Assembly (NCBI GenBank): GCA_016295615.1 | Contig: JAEDKW010000029.1 | Location: forward strand, 1 to 11,355 | Source of the DNA: Oscillospiraceae bacterium | GTDB lineage: Bacteria > Bacillota > Clostridia > Oscillospirales > Oscillospiraceae | DNA: 11,355 nt | Direction: 5' to 3' | The notes under the pieces: model-generated | What the model was told of the DNA's origin: nothing | The model's database searches: none | What the model saw: the letters and a program-made list of their open reading frames with translations, nothing else | Position numbers and translations under genes: made by a program | In this document: one piece after another, positions 1 through 6,582 of the stretch | How the letters are laid out: every line of letters starts with the position of its first letter | Numbering within the stretch: the stretch's first letter is position 1

Positions 1-368
1 GTGCTGTCAAACTGGATTTGATACCAGCCGTTGTCCGTGCCGAGAACGGTGACGAACTTACCGGTCGTGACCTGCGTAATGCGCTCACAGTTCGTGCTCG
101 GACCGGTGCGTACGTTGATCGTGCCGCCGATGATGACGCCCTTCGTAAATTCGGGCTCGGCGGAAACGACCTCATGAACAGCATCCTCCGCCGGAGCGGC
201 CTGCTGAACGGCGGCTTCCTCCTGCACTGCGGCGGTGACGTTCGCCGCGCGGTTTATAAGGTCGGCAATGTCGCCGCTTGCCGCGTGTGCCGGCTGCGGC
301 GCTGCGCTGATCGCCGTCAAAAGAGCGCATGCAAGCGCAAGGGTTTTCATTCGTAACTGTTTCATCAT
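1..368 (-). CDS. Secreted SH3b-domain protein, N-terminal part (runs off the left edge)
   Basis: Only the first 122 codons are in the window; the frame is open to base 1, so the C-terminus is missing. Residues 1-29 form a signal peptide: basic MMKQLRMK start, hydrophobic LALACALLTAISAA core, and an AHA|A cleavage site near residue 29. An Ala/Glu-rich linker (about 30-75) follows, then the start of a bacterial SH3 (SH3b) domain at about 80-122, seen from INVRTGPSTN and NGWYQI. Such domains usually bind cell-wall material and often precede a cell wall hydrolase or peptidase domain; that part would lie outside the window, so the activity is unknown. Two start codons lie in tandem (368 and 365); AGGCAGG just upstream is a usable ribosome binding site for either. 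The gene begins 10 bases after the stop of the 97-aa gene and probably shares its promoter. It is likely exported and wall-associated. Confidence 0.75.
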   Translation of the reverse strand, partial: MMKQLRMKTLALACALLTAISAAPQPAHAASGDIADLINRAANVTAAVQEEAAVQQAAPAEDAVHEVVSAEPEFTKGVIIGGTINVRTGPSTNCERITQVTTGKFVTVLGTDNGWYQIQFDS

Positions 369-378
369 GACCTGCCTG

Positions 379-672
379 TTAAATCCTGCCGTTGAGCGCA
401 CGCTCCAACCAAATGGAAGCGAACTCCATGGCTTCATTCAAACTGCTCTTTTCGGTGCTGCGCACGACGCGGTCGCGGGATCTGAGGCTCGCGTCCGTCA
501 GCTGCAGCTGGATGGATACGCGCTTGGCAAGTGAAATATCCTTGAGCGGCTCGGTGTCCAGCACCTGCATCATAATGATATATTTATCCGCCATCGAACC
601 GTAATAGATCAGGTTATCCACACGGCGCAGCGGGTGACCGCGATAGACGAGACCATCCCTGACTTCTGCCAT
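379..672 (-). CDS. Conserved-looking hypothetical protein, 97 aa
   Basis: I do not recognise this protein. It is 97 residues, soluble, with no signal peptide or membrane segment. The first half looks beta-rich (GLVYRGHPLRRVDNLIYYGS, then KYIIMMQVLD). The middle is polar (SIQLQLTDASLRSRDRVV). The end looks helical (SLNEAMEFASIWLERAL). The start at 672 is chosen because AAAGGAG lies 7 bases upstream; the frame stays open further upstream, but a strong promoter and 5' leader lie there, so the longer 144-aa reading is unlikely. It is first in a transcript with the SH3b-domain gene that starts 10 bases after its stop. The promoter is near-perfect, which suggests steady and fairly strong expression. 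The pairing with a secreted wall-type protein is the only functional hint, and a role cannot be assigned. Confidence 0.8.
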   Translation of the reverse strand: MAEVRDGLVYRGHPLRRVDNLIYYGSMADKYIIMMQVLDTEPLKDISLAKRVSIQLQLTDASLRSRDRVVRSTEKSSLNEAMEFASIWLERALNGRI

Positions 673-688
673 AAAAACACTCCTTTGC

Positions 689-707
689 TTTGTAACCATT
701 TTGTAAC
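689..707 (-). repeat. Direct repeat GTTACAAA in the 5' leader
   Basis: Two copies of GTTACAAA (minus-strand reading; 700-707 and 689-696) are spaced 11 bases start to start. They lie between the -10 element and the ribosome binding site of the 97-aa gene. One helical turn of spacing is what a dimeric DNA-binding protein could use, but this may be chance in an AT-rich leader. Confidence 0.4.
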
Positions 708-714
708 TTTTTGC

Positions 715-743
715 AGTATACCATTTTTGGAGAGTATTGTCAA
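715..743 (-). promoter_or_regulatory. Sigma-A promoter for the 97-aa gene and SH3b gene
   Basis: Reading leftward, TTGACA (738-743) and TATACT (715-720) are separated by exactly 17 bases. The -35 is a full consensus match and the -10 matches 5 of 6. Transcription would start near 708, giving a leader of about 35 bases before the start codon at 672. Confidence 0.85.
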
Positions 744-763
744 CAAAACGAAGCGGTAAAAAA

Positions 764-809
764 GACGACAAAAAATTCCGGGCGCCTTTTTTCGGCGTCC
801 GGAATTTTT
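764..809 (-). terminator. Rho-independent terminator of ireB
   Basis: A 16-bp hairpin (771-786 with 794-809, one G-T pair, 7-base loop) lies 10 bases after the ireB stop. In the leftward direction it ends in a run of T (ATTTTTTG). The flanking A/T arms are near-symmetric, so it may also work on the opposite strand. It separates ireB from the 97-aa gene, which has its own promoter. Confidence 0.85.
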
Positions 810-819
810 CCAAATGGGA

Positions 820-1065
820 TTATTTGTCAAGATAGCTGCGCACGAGCACCTGCAGCAGCTCATCACGGTCGAGCTTGCGGATCAGGGTGCGCGCGGAGTT
901 GTGATTGGTGATATAGGTGGGATCCTCGGAAAGGATATAGCCGACGATCTGATTGATGGGATTGTAGCCCTTGTCCTCCAGCGCGGCATAAACGGTCGTC
1001 AGGATATGACGGATCTCGTCGTCTTTTTCTTTGACTACGTTAAATTTACGGGTGAAATCATCCAT
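820..1065 (-). CDS. ireB: IreB family regulatory phosphoprotein (UPF0297/DUF965)
   Basis: This is the small IreB/YrzL family protein. The family signature is clear: LTTVYAALEDKGYNPINQIVGYILSEDP (split here as LTTVYAALEDKGYN and PINQIVGYILSEDP), then YITNHNSARTLIRKLDRDEL and LVRSYL at the C-terminus. In Enterococcus faecalis, IreB is a substrate of the Ser/Thr kinase IreK and negatively influences cephalosporin resistance; that role is family knowledge, not visible here. Two starts are possible. ATG at 1074 lies only 1 base from AGGAGG, which is too close for efficient initiation. ATG at 1065 lies 10 bases from it, so I prefer the 81-aa form beginning MDDFTRKFN; the longer form adds MLE. The gene has its own promoter and terminator. 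In many Firmicutes it sits near alaS and ruvX; here its neighbour is pheT. Cytoplasmic. Confidence 0.93.
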   Translation of the reverse strand: MDDFTRKFNVVKEKDDEIRHILTTVYAALEDKGYNPINQIVGYILSEDPTYITNHNSARTLIRKLDRDELLQVLVRSYLDK

Positions 1066-1093
1066 TTCAAGCATCCCTCCTTACTGTGCCTTC

Positions 1094-1122
1094 AGTATAT
1101 CCGGAGGCGCTGAAAAAGTAAA
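1094..1122 (-). promoter_or_regulatory. Putative sigma-A promoter for ireB
   Basis: Reading leftward, TTTACT (1117-1122) and TATACT (1094-1099) are 17 bases apart. The -10 matches 5 of 6 and the -35 matches 4 of 6. The site lies between the pheT terminator and the ireB ribosome binding site, so ireB can be transcribed independently of pheST. Confidence 0.65.
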
Positions 1123-1155
1123 GAGATTCGACAAAACTGTAACAGAATCGTAATG

Positions 1156-1183
1156 AAAGAAGCAGCCACAAGGCTGCTTCTTT
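1156..1183 (-). terminator. Hairpin terminator after pheT
   Basis: A perfect 12-bp stem (1156-1167 with 1172-1183) with a 4-base loop lies 11 bases beyond the pheT stop. In the leftward direction it reads AAAGAAGCAGCC, TTGT, GGCTGCTTCTTT, then CATTAC. The T-tract is short, so some readthrough into ireB is possible. Confidence 0.75.
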
Positions 1184-1194
1184 TAGGTAGGAGG

Positions 1195-3882
1195 TCATCT
1201 CAGGTGAGCGTCAAGCTCGCTTTCAAGAAGTGAGAGGATGCTCTTCATATCGGCGTCCGCTTCCTCGCCCGTCAGGCTCCGGTCGTCGGCACGGAGCACC
1301 AGGGAGAAGGCGACGCTCTTCCTGCCCGGAGCAATGCCGGGACCGCGATAGATGTCAAACAGCGTGACATTTTTGAGCAGTCCCTTTGCGCCGCGGCGGA
1401 TGCACTCCTCCAGCTCGCCGACCGTGACCTTTTCCTCGCAGACGACGGCGATGTCGCGCGTGACAGCCGGGAATTTGGGCAGCGGCTGATAGACGGGGAC
1501 GCCGCCGCGGGAGGCGCAGAGCGCGTCAAAGGCAAGCTCAGCGGTGTAAATCTCCGTATCGACGCCGTAGTTGGCGGCGACAGCGGGATGGATCTGACCG
1601 AACACACCCAGCTCACGCTCGCCGGCATAGACTTTTGCGCAGCGACCGGGGTGATAGGAGGCGTTATCCCTGCAGGCAATAAACGTTACGTCCGCGATGC
1701 GCAGCTCGCGCAGCATGGCCTCGATCGAGCCCTTGAAGCCGAAGAAATCGATGCCGTCGCCGTAAGCGCCCATGGAGAGGAGCTTCGGCTCGTCGGCAAG
1801 ACCGTCCTCGCGCGGCAGATAGATCTTGCCAAGCTCATAAAGGCGCGCGCTCTTGTTGCGGAAGCTGTAGTTGCGGCTGATGATCTCAAGCATGCTCGGC
1901 AGGATCGTCGTGCGCATGATGGAGGTATCCTCGCCGAGCGGGTTGAGGATCCTGAGACTGCTGCGCAGCGGAGAATCCTCCGGCATGCGGATCTTGTCGT
2001 AATAGGTGGGGCTGATGAAGGAATAGGTGATGATCTCGTCGTAACCGAGCGCGCGGACGGTGCTGCCGACGCTGCGCTCAAATTCCTGCGCCTCGGTGAA
2101 GCCGCCGCGTGTGGTCTCGCCGCGCATGAGCGTGTTGGGGATCCTGTTGTAGCCGTAGAAGCGGGCGACCTCCTCGGCAATGTCGGAGTAGTGCTCCACG
2201 TCGCCGCGCCAGGAGGGAACGATGATGCTGTCGCCGTCAAGCGTAAAGCCGAGGGAGAGCAGGATCTCGCGCATGAGGCTCTCGTCCAGCTCGGTGCCGA
2301 GCAGGCGGTTGATCTTCTCCGGCTCCAGCTTGACGACCGTCGGCTTTTTGTCTTTGGCGATGACGTCCATCACGCCGTCGACCACCTCGCCGCAGCCAAG
2401 CTCTTCCACGAGCTCGCAGGCGCGCTCGACCGCGCGGAGCGTGTTCATCATGTCAAGACCCTTTTCATAGCGGGAGGAGGCGTCGGTGCGCATACCGAGA
2501 CTCATTGCCGTGCGGCGGACGCTGACGCCGTTGAAGTTGGCGGATTCAAAGAGCACCATCGCCGTGTCGCCGACGATCTCGCTGTTCGCGCCGCCCATGA
2601 CGCCGGCGACGCACACGGGCTTGCGCTCGTCGCAGATGCAGAGCATGGAGGGAGTGAGACGGCGGTCGTTGCCGTCGAGCGTCTGAATGACCTCGCCCTC
2701 GCGCGCGGTGCGGACGATGATCCTGCCGCCCTCCACGCAGCTGAAGTCGAACGCGTGCATCGGCTGACCGTATTCGAGCATGACGTAGTTGGTGATATCG
2801 ACGATGTTGTTGATCGGGCGCACGCCGCTGTTGCGCAGCCGTTCGCGCATCCAGGCGGGGGACGGTGCGATCCTGACGTTTTTGACCATGCGTGCGGTGT
2901 AGCGTGGGCAAAGGTCGCCGTCCTCGATCTCAATGTCCACAAGATCGGCAATGCTGCCGCCGCAGCCCTTGACCTCCGGGGTGTGGAGGTTCAGCGGGCG
3001 CTTGAAGGTGGCGCTTGCCTCGCGGGCGAGACCGATGACGCTCAGACAGTCGGGGCGGTTGGGCGTGATCTCAAATTCGACGATGGAATCGTCGTAGCCG
3101 ATGACCCCGGCAAGATCGTCGCCGGGCTTGATGCCGTCTTCGTGGAGAATGAAGATGCCGTCGGGAATGCAGTGGGGGAACTCTGCCTGCTGGGCGTGCA
3201 GATCGTCCAGTGTGCAGATCGACTGAGCCTTGGTGTGGTAGGCGACCAGATCGCCCTCGTGGAGATTCTGACAGCCTGACTTGACGGCATGGGTGTTCTC
3301 ACCGTCATAGACCTGCACGTCATAGGAAAAGCCGTCGCCCTCAACGCCGGTGACGCGCCCGCAGACCACGGGACCGAACACCTTGTCGCCGGGCTTGATG
3401 TCGGCGGGAATGGAGGGCTTATCCTTGTCGAGAGGCTTGTAGTCGTTCAAAAGAGCCGCAGCGGTGATCGCGGCGTAGGGGTAGTCGTGCTCGGCGTTGA
3501 GACCGAGCTCGGAAAGCCCGCACATCATGCCGTTGGACAGCACGCCGCGCAGCTTGCCCTTTTCGATTTTGACGCCGCCGGGCAGCACGGACTTGTGCAG
3601 CGCCGCGGGAACGAGGTCGCCGACGTGGACGTTCCACGCACCGGTGACGATCTGAACGGGCTCCGCCTGTCCGACGTCGAGCTGGCAGACCCACATATGG
3701 TCGGAGTCGGGGTGGCGCTCCATGGACAGGACTCTGCCGACGACGACGTTTTTCAGTTCCGCGTCCCTGCGCTCGATGGTTTCGACCTTGGAGCCGGAGA
3801 GCGTCATGGCGTCGTTGAATTCCTTGTCGGAAATGTCGTGAAGATCAACGTAATCGTTGAGCCATTTTCTGCTTAAAATCAT
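1195..3882 (-). CDS. pheT: Phenylalanine--tRNA ligase beta subunit (unusually long, 895 aa)
   Basis: This is the beta subunit of the cytoplasmic alpha2-beta2 phenylalanyl-tRNA synthetase, which with PheS charges tRNA-Phe. Domains in order: N-terminal region with an EMAPII-like tRNA-binding OB fold (about 40-125; HPDSDHMWVCQLDVG, SNGMMCGLSELGL); B3/B4 region (about 310-495; INNIVDITNYVMLEYGQP, HAFD at 376-379, VMGG at 428-431); B5 (about 513-582); catalytic-like core (about 595-785); and the C-terminal anticodon-binding FDX-ACB domain (about 803-895; PKFPAVTRDIAVV). The family is usually near 800 residues. The excess, nearly 100 residues, lies between GLSELGL (122-128) and DGIFIL (241-246) and resembles a second OB fold (see findings). 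The start is supported by AAAGGAG 9 bases upstream. It follows pheS after 18 bases and is co-transcribed under the T-box leader. Family identification is certain; the function of the insert is not known. Confidence 0.97.
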   Translation of the reverse strand: MILSRKWLNDYVDLHDISDKEFNDAMTLSGSKVETIERRDAELKNVVVGRVLSMERHPDSDHMWVCQLDVGQAEPVQIVTGAWNVHVGDLVPAALHKSVLPGGVKIEKGKLRGVLSNGMMCGLSELGLNAEHDYPYAAITAAALLNDYKPLDKDKPSIPADIKPGDKVFGPVVCGRVTGVEGDGFSYDVQVYDGENTHAVKSGCQNLHEGDLVAYHTKAQSICTLDDLHAQQAEFPHCIPDGIFILHEDGIKPGDDLAGVIGYDDSIVEFEITPNRPDCLSVIGLAREASATFKRPLNLHTPEVKGCGGSIADLVDIEIEDGDLCPRYTARMVKNVRIAPSPAWMRERLRNSGVRPINNIVDITNYVMLEYGQPMHAFDFSCVEGGRIIVRTAREGEVIQTLDGNDRRLTPSMLCICDERKPVCVAGVMGGANSEIVGDTAMVLFESANFNGVSVRRTAMSLGMRTDASSRYEKGLDMMNTLRAVERACELVEELGCGEVVDGVMDVIAKDKKPTVVKLEPEKINRLLGTELDESLMREILLSLGFTLDGDSIIVPSWRGDVEHYSDIAEEVARFYGYNRIPNTLMRGETTRGGFTEAQEFERSVGSTVRALGYDEIITYSFISPTYYDKIRMPEDSPLRSSLRILNPLGEDTSIMRTTILPSMLEIISRNYSFRNKSARLYELGKIYLPREDGLADEPKLLSMGAYGDGIDFFGFKGSIEAMLRELRIADVTFIACRDNASYHPGRCAKVYAGERELGVFGQIHPAVAANYGVDTEIYTAELAFDALCASRGGVPVYQPLPKFPAVTRDIAVVCEEKVTVGELEECIRRGAKGLLKNVTLFDIYRGPGIAPGRKSVAFSLVLRADDRSLTGEEADADMKSILSLLESELDAHLR

Positions 3883-3900
3883 GATTCTGCTCTCCTTTCA

Positions 3901-4926
3901 TCAGAACTGCTCGAGGAAACGGACGTCGTTTTCGAAGATCAGGCGCAAATCGCTGATCTTGAAGTGACCGAGCGCCATGCGCTCAAGCCCCATGCCGAAC
4001 GCCCAGCCGGAGTAGACGGTGGGGTCGATGCCGCAGCCCTCGAGGACCTTTGGGTGGATCATGCCGGCGCCGAGCACCTCGATCCAGCCTTCGCCCTTGC
4101 AGGTCGGGCAGCCTGCGCCGCGGCACTTATGGCACTGAATGTCCATCTCGCAGCTCGGCTCGGTGAACGGGAAGTGGTGGGGACGGAAGCGCGTGACCGT
4201 GCCCTTGCCGTAAAGCTGCTGCACGACCTCGTTGAGCGTACCCTTGAGGTCTGCCATGGTGATGTTTTTGTCGATCGCCATGCCCTCGATCTGATGGAAC
4301 ATGGGGGAGTGGGTGGCGTCCACCTCGTCCTTGCGGTAAACGCGGCCGGGAGCGAGAATGCGAATGGGCAGGGATTTGGTCTCCATGGCGTGGATCTGCA
4401 TGGGGGAGGTCTGCGTGCGCAGAAGAATGCTGCTGTCCTCGGTGAAGTAGAAGGTATCGCTCCACTCGCGGGCGGGATGCCCCTCCTCCACATTGAGCTT
4501 GGTGAAGTTGTATTCGGCAAGCTCGACCTCGCGATCCTCGAGAATTTCAAAGCCCATGCCGATGAAGATGTCCTTGATCTCGTCGAGCACCTGATACATC
4601 GGGTGCTTTTTGCCGATCTTCGGCTGCGTGCCGGGGATGGTGACGTCCACGGTCTCGGCAAGCAGCTTCTGCTCCATCGCCTTTTCCTTCAGCAGCTTGC
4701 CGCGCTCTTCGATGGACGCTTCCAGTATGGAGCGGACCTCATTGGCAAGCTGACCGATGACCGGCCGCTCCTCTGCGCTGAGCTTGCCCATCTGCTTGAG
4801 AACGGCAGTCAGCTCACCCTTTTTGCCGAGATACCGGACGCGCAGCGCATCCAGCTCCCCGGACGTTTCGGCGCCTGAAATGGCGTCGAGCGCATTCCTG
4901 CGAATGGCTTCGAGTTGTTGTTTCAT
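3901..4926 (-). CDS. pheS: Phenylalanine--tRNA ligase alpha subunit
   Basis: This is the catalytic alpha subunit of phenylalanyl-tRNA synthetase (class II); it activates phenylalanine with ATP and transfers it to tRNA-Phe together with PheT. The length of 341 residues is normal. The N-terminal 1-85 is a helical coiled-coil tRNA-binding arm. The class II core spans about 100-341. Visible motifs are HPAREWSDTFYF (150-161), TSPMQIHAM (173-181), motif 2 with PGRVYRKDEVDATHSPMFHQ (193-212), and motif 3 GWAFGMGLERMAL (307-319). A CxxC-x4-CxxC cluster (C265, C268, C273, C276) may bind zinc; it occurs in many bacterial PheS proteins. The start at 4926 is preceded by AAAGGAG at good spacing. The frame continues upstream into the T-box leader, but that stretch is regulatory RNA. 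First gene of pheST. Confidence 0.97.
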   Translation of the reverse strand: MKQQLEAIRRNALDAISGAETSGELDALRVRYLGKKGELTAVLKQMGKLSAEERPVIGQLANEVRSILEASIEERGKLLKEKAMEQKLLAETVDVTIPGTQPKIGKKHPMYQVLDEIKDIFIGMGFEILEDREVELAEYNFTKLNVEEGHPAREWSDTFYFTEDSSILLRTQTSPMQIHAMETKSLPIRILAPGRVYRKDEVDATHSPMFHQIEGMAIDKNITMADLKGTLNEVVQQLYGKGTVTRFRPHHFPFTEPSCEMDIQCHKCRGAGCPTCKGEGWIEVLGAGMIHPKVLEGCGIDPTVYSGWAFGMGLERMALGHFKISDLRLIFENDVRFLEQF

Positions 4927-4954
4927 ATCGGATCTCCTTTTTGGATATTGTTGC

Positions 4955-4997
4955 AAAAAAAACAAGTCCCCCATCCCGACAAAGGGACGAAAGACTT
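4955..4997 (-). terminator. Leader terminator of the pheST T-box
   Basis: A 14-bp stem (4984-4997 with 4964-4977, several G-T pairs) with a 6-base loop is followed, leftward, by G and eight T (complement of 4955-4962). It lies between the T-box sequence and the pheS ribosome binding site. This is the expected terminator that forms when tRNA-Phe is charged and the antiterminator does not. Confidence 0.9.
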
Positions 4998-5192
4998 CTT
5001 CCGCGGTACCACCCAGATTCGTGCCGAAAGGCACGCACTTACGCCCGGTAACGGAGGCAGACCGTCCGCGCATTTCCTCGCGGCCGCTCATAGGCGAACC
5101 AAGCGACACCCGACAAGTCGGCTTTCAGCCGGTGACCGACTCTCTCTTGGAGGGGAAAACTCGCTATATTCCTAATCTCAGCGTTCTACTAA
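4955..5192 (-). promoter_or_regulatory. T-box riboswitch leader (tRNA-Phe responsive) of pheST
   Basis: The conserved T-box core reads leftward as TGGGTGGTACCGCGG (5001-5015). Its UGGU can pair with an ACCA tRNA end, as for tRNA-Phe. A Stem III-like hairpin (CGTGCC TTTC GGCACG, 5020-5035) precedes it, and the leader terminator follows at 4955-4997. Upstream lies a long structured Stem I region (about 5060-5185), including AGAGAG and CCTATGAGCGG-type signatures. A TTC triplet at 5096-5098, followed by G, is the best specifier candidate and encodes Phe, which agrees with the downstream genes. Known mechanism: uncharged tRNA-Phe pairs with the specifier and the T-box bulge, stabilises the antiterminator, and allows readthrough into pheS. 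The exact 5' boundary is estimated from the promoter. Confidence 0.95.
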
Positions 5193-5198
5193 ATGATA

Positions 5199-5227
5199 CT
5201 TATAACATATAAAACAGGAACTTGCAA
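5199..5227 (-). promoter_or_regulatory. Putative promoter for the pheST T-box transcript
   Basis: Reading leftward, TTGCAA (5222-5227) and TATAAG (5199-5204) have a 17-base spacer. The -10 matches 5 of 6 and the -35 matches 4 of 6. Transcription would start near 5192, just before the Stem I region of the T-box. Confidence 0.7.
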
Positions 5228-5252
5228 GAGGAAATTTTGCCGTCTGATCCGA

Positions 5253-5281
5253 TTGATTTATCGCCGAGCGCATGATATGAT
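5253..5281 (+). promoter_or_regulatory. Putative promoter for the PAP2 phosphatase gene
   Basis: TTGATT (5253-5258) and TATGAT (5276-5281) are 17 bases apart; the -10 matches 5 of 6 and the -35 matches 4 of 6. It points right, back to back with the leftward pheST promoter, with 25 bases between the two -35 elements. Confidence 0.65.
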
Positions 5282-5318
5282 AGCCGGGAAACCGCGAAGC
5301 AGGGAGGGGAAAGCTGCC

Positions 5319-6290
5319 ATGACGGAGTTTCTGGCATGGAATATGGATTTGCTGCGGACGGTTGCCGCGATGCGGACGCCGCTGCTCGATGCGTTCAACG
5401 CGCTCATCACACACATCGGCGACGAGACGGTTTTTATGATCGTGCTGATGTTCGTTTTCTGGTGCGTCGATAAGAAGCGCGGGTATTACCTCATGATGGT
5501 CGGCTTCACCGGCACGCTCCTCAATCAGTTTTTGAAGCTCCTTCTGCGCATTCCGCGCCCGTGGGTGCTTGACCCCGAGTTTGAGATCGTCGAGTCGGCG
5601 CGCTCACGCGCAGCGGGATATTCCTTCCCGTCGGGACACACCCAGAACGCCGTCGGGATCTTCGGCGGCATCGCCGGAACGAGCAGGCACAGGGGGGTAA
5701 AGCTTGCCTGCATCGTCATCGCGGTGCTGGTGCCGTTCTCGCGCCTTTACCTCGGCGTGCACACGCCGTTCGACGTGGCCGCTGCCGCCGCGGCGGCGGT
5801 GGCGCTGCTCCTCCTGTTTGATCCGGTCTATCGCAGGATAGAGGAAAAACCGCGGTTCACCGCCGGCATTTTTCTCTGCATGATCCTCTGCGCCCTCCTG
5901 TTCAGGCGCTATGCGCAGACGCAGCAGCTGCTTGCCGTTTCACAGGGTCTGCCGGAGGAGGATCTTGCCAACTTTGCCGGCGCGGTCAAAAACGCCTGCT
6001 GTATGCTCGGCGCGTCCGTCGGCGCGCTGGTCGTGTACCTCCTCGAGCGGAAGTATATCAAATTTGAGACTGCCGCCGTCTGGTGGGCGCAGCTTTTGAA
6101 GCTTGCGGGAGGGCTTGTGCTCGTCGTTGGCGTCAAATCGGTGCTCAAGGCGCCGCTCTACGCGCTCATGGGCGCGGACGGCGACGCCGTGCGCTACGGT
6201 GTGATGATCCTGACCGCCGGCGTGCTTTGGCCGCTGACCTTCCGGTGGTTCGGAAGGCTCGGCAGAAAAAAAGCTGACACTTTACAATAA
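5319..6290 (+). CDS. PAP2-family membrane phosphatase
   Basis: This integral membrane protein of 323 residues carries the full PAP2 (type 2 phosphatidic acid phosphatase) signature: KLLLRIPRP (K73, R80, P81; motif KX6RP), YSFPSGHT (PSGH at 104-107), and SRLYLGVHTPFD (S141, R142, H148, D152). H107 and H148 are the expected catalytic histidines. Substrates in the family are lipid phosphates or polyprenyl pyrophosphates, so a role in undecaprenyl-pyrophosphate recycling or phospholipid turnover is possible but not shown. Hydrophobic segments lie at about 37-50, 56-76, 108-120, 128-146 and 153-168. Beyond the usual PAP2 core there are further hydrophobic stretches at about 181-195, 224-241, 254-273 and 293-306. 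The start at 5319 has AGGGAGGGG upstream; the frame is open further upstream but passes through the promoter. Its 3' end overlaps the next promoter and no terminator is seen, so readthrough into pspC is likely. Confidence 0.93.
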   Translation: MTEFLAWNMDLLRTVAAMRTPLLDAFNALITHIGDETVFMIVLMFVFWCVDKKRGYYLMMVGFTGTLLNQFLKLLLRIPRPWVLDPEFEIVESARSRAAGYSFPSGHTQNAVGIFGGIAGTSRHRGVKLACIVIAVLVPFSRLYLGVHTPFDVAAAAAAAVALLLLFDPVYRRIEEKPRFTAGIFLCMILCALLFRRYAQTQQLLAVSQGLPEEDLANFAGAVKNACCMLGASVGALVVYLLERKYIKFETAAVWWAQLLKLAGGLVLVVGVKSVLKAPLYALMGADGDAVRYGVMILTAGVLWPLTFRWFGRLGRKKADTLQ

Positions 6291-6308
6291 GAATTTTTGT
6301 GTTATACT
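6281..6308 (+). promoter_or_regulatory. Putative promoter for the pspC-phosphoribosyltransferase pair
   Basis: TTTACA (6281-6286) and TATACT (6303-6308) have a 16-base spacer; each matches 5 of 6 consensus bases. The -35 overlaps the last codons of the PAP2 gene. The leader before pspC is about 40 bases. Confidence 0.7.
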
Positions 6309-6356
6309 GTAAAAAGAGATTTGCGGCATTTTACCGAAGATAGAGGAGAAAATATT

Positions 6357-6554
6357 ATGGGAAAGAAAAGACTGCACAAATCCACGAATGATAAGAAGAT
6401 CTGCGGTGTCTGTGCCGGTGTCGCCGATTACTTCGGGATCGACCCGACCATCGTGCGGATCATCTGGGGCATTTTGTTTTTCGCTTACGGCGCCGGACTG
6501 ATCGCTTATCTCGTCTGCGCCTTTGTCCTGCCTTCCGGCGAGACGGAAGTTTGA
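6357..6554 (+). CDS. PspC domain-containing small membrane protein
   Basis: This 65-residue protein is almost entirely one PspC domain. A basic N-terminus (KKRLHKSTNDKK) leads into the hallmark CGVCAGVADYFGIDPTIVR (17-35). One long hydrophobic segment follows (about 36-58: IWGILFFAYGAGLIAYLVC) with a short acidic tail. PspC domains are linked to envelope stress responses (phage shock protein type) and, in Gram-positives, also occur as stand-alone small proteins of unclear role. The start at 6357 is preceded by AGAGGAG at about 8 bases; earlier in-frame codons overlap the promoter region. It is followed 28 bases later by the phosphoribosyltransferase gene and is probably co-transcribed with it. 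Confidence 0.92.
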   Translation: MGKKRLHKSTNDKKICGVCAGVADYFGIDPTIVRIIWGILFFAYGAGLIAYLVCAFVLPSGETEV

Positions 6555-6582
6555 TTTTTTGATAATTAAAGGAGAGCCAAAT

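Noticed and set aside
1588..3279. 563-aa open frame on the plus strand, antisense to pheT
   Set aside because: It lies fully inside pheT, has an Ala/Asp/Val/His-rich composition typical of the antisense of GC-rich codons, and has no recognisable domain or clear ribosome binding site.
4927..5109. N-terminal extension of PheS to 402 residues
   Set aside because: The added codons fall in the T-box leader and its terminator. ATG at 4926 has a good ribosome binding site and gives the normal family length.
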